This document shows positions 59,955 through 64,000 of a stretch of DNA of 64,000 nucleotides, one piece after another. The stretch is from JACQGZ01 sp036004665 (GTDB lineage: Bacteria > Sysuimicrobiota > Sysuimicrobiia > Sysuimicrobiales > Humicultoraceae). Below the pieces are notes generated by a model that was given only the letters and a program-made list of their open reading frames with translations, made no database searches and was not told the DNA's origin. Location: assembly GCA_036004665.1 (NCBI GenBank), contig DASYRG010000094.1:1-64000 (forward strand), in the 5' to 3' direction. Each line of letters opens with the position of its first letter. Within the stretch, counting starts at the first letter, position 1. A program made the translations under genes and the position numbers.

Positions 59955-60947
59955 GTGAAGGTCTGCGTCTACCTGGAAGGGGGGCGCCGCCGGCAGGCCT
60001 GGAGCGGGGGCATCCAGCGCGCCTACGAGAACCAGCTGCGCGCCCTGCGCGCTGCGGGGATTGATGTCACGACCGACCCGCGCGACGACTTCGACCTGCT
60101 GCACGTGCATTCCATCGGACCACGTTCGGTTTACCTGGTAGAGAAGTATCTGGGGCGGCGTCCCGTTGTCATCCACGGCCACACGACCGCCGAGGACTTC
60201 GCCAACTCCTTCGTCATGTCCGATTCGATCGCCCCGTACCTGGGTCGCTTCCTCCGCTACTACTACGGCAAGGCGGACGTGCTTATCGCGCCTTCGGCGT
60301 ACGCCCGGGACGTGCTGCGCAGCTACGAGGTCGACCGGCCGATCGAGGTGGTGAGCAACGGCGTGGACGTCAGGCGCTTCGGGCCCACGGCCCGACGGAA
60401 GCGGTTGCTCGCGCGCAGCCGCTTTGCGTTGCGCGGGGTGGTCATTTTCGCGGTGGGGCTCGTCTTCATGCGTAAGGGCGTCGACATGTTTTGCGAGGTC
60501 GCCCGTCTGGCCCCGGCGCTCTCCTTCGTCTGGTTCGGGCGCATGTACAAGGCGGTCAAGGCGGAAACCCTGCGGATCGTGGAGGCGGCTCCCCCGAACG
60601 TGCGCTTCACCGGCTTCGTCGAGGACGTGACGGACGCCTACGCCGGCGGGGATGTCTTCTTCTTCCCCAGCCTGGTGGAGAACGAGGGCATCGCCATTTT
60701 GGAGGCGGCCGCGGCGGGCCGGCCACTGGTCCTGCGCGAGACAGAGTGCTTCGCCGGCCGCTACGTGCACGAGGAGAACTGCCTCAAGGCGGCGACCCCG
60801 GAGGAGTTCGCCGCGCAACTCGCCCGCCTCGCCGACGACGACGACCTCCGCAGCCGTCTGGGGGACGCGGCCAGGACCTACGCCGCCCGCCACTCGCTCG
60901 AGGTCGTGGGAACCCGGTTGCGGGAGATCTACGCCCGGCTGATGTAG
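59955..60947 (+). CDS. Family 4 glycosyltransferase
   Basis: The GTG at 59955 opens MKVCVYLEGGRRRQAWSGGI. The 330-residue protein has VVIHGHTTAEDFANSF, VVSNGVDVRRFGP and the nucleotide-sugar site FFPSLVENEGIAILEAAAAG. This matches GT4 transferases such as the glycolipid synthases of Gram-positive bacteria. It could build a diacylglycerol glycolipid or a wall polymer. The gap 59758-59954 shows no convincing gene. Confidence 0.85.
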   Translation: MKVCVYLEGGRRRQAWSGGIQRAYENQLRALRAAGIDVTTDPRDDFDLLHVHSIGPRSVYLVEKYLGRRPVVIHGHTTAEDFANSFVMSDSIAPYLGRFLRYYYGKADVLIAPSAYARDVLRSYEVDRPIEVVSNGVDVRRFGPTARRKRLLARSRFALRGVVIFAVGLVFMRKGVDMFCEVARLAPALSFVWFGRMYKAVKAETLRIVEAAPPNVRFTGFVEDVTDAYAGGDVFFFPSLVENEGIAILEAAAAGRPLVLRETECFAGRYVHEENCLKAATPEEFAAQLARLADDDDLRSRLGDAARTYAARHSLEVVGTRLREIYARLM

Positions 60948-62299
60948 CCAGCCTCGGCCGCTTCGGGCGCGGCGTCGCCGACGTGCGTGGTCTTGCCCCA
61001 CTCCATCCTACCGGTGAGCGCGCTCTGGATGTAGTGGGCGATGGCCAGCGGCACGATGACCAGCCGGGGCAGCGCAAAGACCATCGAGCGCAGCAGCACC
61101 GCGACCAGCCCCGCCGGGTTCCAGCCCCGTCCGACCACCCCCGCGGCGAGCAGCGCCGACGAAAAGAAGAGAGCGGCGGCCGCCATGATCACGGTGGGCA
61201 GCCGCAGGAAGAGCACGATCACGCCGCTCAGACTCGCCAGCGCGTAGGCGTAGTTGGTGAGGAGGGCGAGGGTCGCCGCCAGCGCCCCGCCGAGATAGAA
61301 GAGCATGTCCAACCGGACGCGCAGGGGAAGTCGTCCCAACAGGATCGCCGGCAGGTGCTCTCCCAGGCTGCGCAGGGAGCCCTCGAACCAGCGCCGCCGC
61401 TGCCGGATCAGGGCGGCCAGCGACGGGACGGCCTCCTCCCAGACCAGCGCCTCGTCGCAGTACCGAATCCGCCAGCCGCGCAGGTAGAGGCGCACCGACA
61501 GATCGATGTCCTCGGTGAGGGCCTCTTCGTTCCATCCGCCGGCGTCGTCGAGCGCCTCCCGCCGGACCAGGAGCCCGTTGCCAGCAAAACTCACAAAGGA
61601 CCGCGCCCGCTCCCGTCCGCGGAGGAGGGCGGTCTGCAGGATGGCAAACTCATCGTCCTGCATCCGGGTCAGGATGTTCGTCGTGGCATTGTAGGGGAGA
61701 CGCCGTCCCTGGACCCCGGCGACACCCGCGCCCGCCTCCTCCAAGGCGGCGGCCATCTGCGCGAGGAGATCCGGGGCGATGCGCGTGTCCGCGTCAAAGA
61801 CGGCCAATACCTCCCCAGACGCGGCCGCCGTCCCCAAGTTGAGGGCGGCCGCCTTCCCTTCGCTGCCGGGGGCGGTCCGCACTACGCGCAGGCCCAACGG
61901 TCCGGCCAGGCGCTCGAGGATCTCCGAAGTCCCGTCGGTCGACCCATCGTTGATCACGATCAGTTCAAAGTGGCGCGCTCCGTCCACCGCGTACCGCTGC
62001 GCGGCCAGCGCGCGGAGGGTGCCCTCGATGACGCGCTCCTCGTCCTTGGCCGGCAGGAGAACCGAGATGTAGGGCCGGTGTCCCGGTCCGGCGCGACGGG
62101 GCTTCGCCAGTGCTCCGAAGAGGAGCAGCGTTCCGCCGTAGACACTGAGGACGATGAACAGAACTTGCAGCCAGCGCACGCTGACCAGCAGCAGGTGCAC
62201 GGTGAAACTGCCGAGATACTCCAGGTTGAAGAGGATCATACCGCCCCAGAGAATCGCCAGCAGGGTGAGGATGAGGTGGCTGGTCGTCCGTCCCGACAC
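60929..62299 (-). CDS. Membrane family 2 glycosyltransferase (processive type)
   Basis: The 456-residue protein has an N-terminal helix pair, the GT2 domain (SVLLPAKDEERVIEGTLRAL, AVFDADTRIAP, TEDIDLSVRLYLRG, RQRRRWFEGSL with the QxxRW motif), and C-terminal membrane helices (YAYALASLSGVIVLFLRL). This layout is shared with IcaA/BcsA-type processive synthases. It may polymerise an exopolysaccharide or add single sugars. It converges with the GT4 gene, overlapping by 19 bp, and is directly behind mtnA. Confidence 0.86.
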   Translation of the reverse strand: MSGRTTSHLILTLLAILWGGMILFNLEYLGSFTVHLLLVSVRWLQVLFIVLSVYGGTLLLFGALAKPRRAGPGHRPYISVLLPAKDEERVIEGTLRALAAQRYAVDGARHFELIVINDGSTDGTSEILERLAGPLGLRVVRTAPGSEGKAAALNLGTAAASGEVLAVFDADTRIAPDLLAQMAAALEEAGAGVAGVQGRRLPYNATTNILTRMQDDEFAILQTALLRGRERARSFVSFAGNGLLVRREALDDAGGWNEEALTEDIDLSVRLYLRGWRIRYCDEALVWEEAVPSLAALIRQRRRWFEGSLRSLGEHLPAILLGRLPLRVRLDMLFYLGGALAATLALLTNYAYALASLSGVIVLFLRLPTVIMAAAALFFSSALLAAGVVGRGWNPAGLVAVLLRSMVFALPRLVIVPLAIAHYIQSALTGRMEWGKTTHVGDAAPEAAEAGYISRA

Positions 62300-62301
62300 G
62301 C

Positions 62302-63339
<1,038 letters not shown>

Positions 63340-63427
63340 GGCATCAGTCCTCAGTTACGGGCGGAGAATCCTCCGCCATTATCCCTGCGGGAGGGGCGGG
63401 GTCGCAAGCCGGGGCGGAGGAGGGCGT

Positions 63428-63829
63428 CTACTCGATCGGAAAGAGGGGTGCGCGTTCGGGCGGCGTCAGTTCCGCGGTGATGGTCACGTTGCTCGGCGCG
63501 AAGAGGAACATCTCCTCTCCGACGCGCTGGAGGTGTCCGTCCAACGCATAAGTCGCGCCGCTGAGGAAGTCCACGATCCGGCGGGCCTGGTCGACCTCGA
63601 CGCCGCGCAGGTTGACGACGACGGGGCGGCGGGACTTGACGAAGTCCGCCCCGCGGCGCGCGTCCTCAATCGAGGCGGTCTCCAGGACGACGATCTCCCA
63701 CTGGCGCTGGGCGTGTAGGTTGAAGACCGGTGAGCGTCTGGCCGGCGCCGGCTCCAGCGGCTCGGCGCCGTCCTCCTCAGGCTCATCGCTAAACCCGAGA
63801 AAGGTCATCAGGCGGTCCATCGCACCCAC
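63428..63829 (-). CDS. sepF: Cell division protein SepF
   Basis: The GTG start at 63829 follows GGAGGG at 7 nt. The 133-residue protein has the amphipathic N-terminus (MDRLMTFLGFSDEPEEDG) and the DUF552 core (VVLETASIEDARRGADFVKS, VVVNLRGVEVDQARRIVDFL). SepF binds FtsZ and the membrane to align the division ring in Gram-positive-type bacteria. The end of another gene lies 12 bp upstream. Confidence 0.93.
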   Translation of the reverse strand: MGAMDRLMTFLGFSDEPEEDGAEPLEPAPARRSPVFNLHAQRQWEIVVLETASIEDARRGADFVKSRRPVVVNLRGVEVDQARRIVDFLSGATYALDGHLQRVGEEMFLFAPSNVTITAELTPPERAPLFPIE

Positions 63830-63841
63830 AGAGCATCCCTC

Positions 63842-64000
63842 CTAGCTCTCCCCTCCCTCCCCGGAACCTGTGCTCCCTGATGCCTCCTTTGCCGTCGGCA
63901 ACTCGGATACCTTTTTCACGGACTGGAAACCCCGGCCGACGGATTCCTGACTACCGTCGTCCGCGCTGAAACCGAAGGGAGCGGGCTTCCACCCGCCCCT
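63842..64000 (-). CDS. 3' end of an unidentified protein gene upstream of sepF
   Basis: An open frame runs from the window edge to a TAG at 63844-63842 (52 codons), with no internal stops and codon bias like the neighbours. Its last residues include PAPFGFSADDGSQESVGRGF and VKKVSELPTAKEASG. I do not recognise the family. In related genomes sepF is preceded by a PLP-protein gene (yggS), but this end does not resemble YggS. The start lies outside the window. Confidence 0.55.
   Translation of the reverse strand, partial: RGGWKPAPFGFSADDGSQESVGRGFQSVKKVSELPTAKEASGSTGSGEGGES

Noticed and set aside
63360..63377. Terminator between sepF and mtnA
   Set aside because: A 7-bp stem with a 4-nt loop is present, but there is no U-tract and both genes run in the same direction.

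Overview
The window is a stretch of GC-rich bacterial chromosome. The core genes point to a Gram-positive-type (Terrabacteria) lineage: a PASTA-domain Ser/Thr kinase, SepF, RemA (DUF370), a T-box-controlled isoleucyl-tRNA synthetase, RqcH, and a coaC-priA-def-fmt-rsmB-pknB-rpe gene string. An F420-dependent NADP reductase suggests coenzyme F420. The sequence alone does not fix the phylum. A poorly cultured lineage of the Sysuimicrobiota, Armatimonadota or Chloroflexota type would fit, but that is inference.

Positions 1-13.2 kb form an accessory region that looks like a genomic island next to a tRNA-Pro gene. It holds a frameshifted secreted-protein gene, a decayed IS3-family element, and a minus-strand catabolic cluster. 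The cluster has a FadR-type regulator, a class II aldolase, a DUF1537 acid-sugar kinase, a racemase-fold protein, a ribose-type ABC transporter and an amidohydrolase. It is followed by a RES-Xre toxin-antitoxin pair with a truncated toxin and by an orphan gene. Three arrays of an unrecognised roughly 92-bp GC-rich repeat lie between these modules. A 49-bp stretch is matched at 48 of 49 positions on the two sides of the catabolic cluster.

Positions 13.2-36.6 kb are core. On the minus strand, reading down from 26.7 kb: yicC, remA, a cytidylate-kinase-like gene, a lone coaC-like gene, priA, def, fmt, a zinc peptidase, rsmB, pknB, rpe, an HDAC-like deacetylase and rpsA. The plus-strand pair rqcH and npdG diverges from yicC. 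Beyond it, on the minus strand, are a traR/dksA-lspA-lgt-rluD operon, an aspartate racemase gene, and ileS behind a T-box leader. Several core proteins are unusual: PriA has lost its helicase motifs and CoaC lacks two catalytic residues.

Positions 37-52 kb are a single-direction surface-polysaccharide locus with a flippase, sugar-nucleotide enzymes, glycosyltransferases and two large membrane proteins, one of 1397 residues. It looks less GC-rich than the core. Positions 52-64 kb hold secreted proteins (a PQQ-type sugar dehydrogenase and an Ig-like protein), two tandem TPR/SPOR paralogues, iscS-thiI for sulfur transfer, two glycosyltransferases, mtnA, sepF and the end of an unidentified gene.
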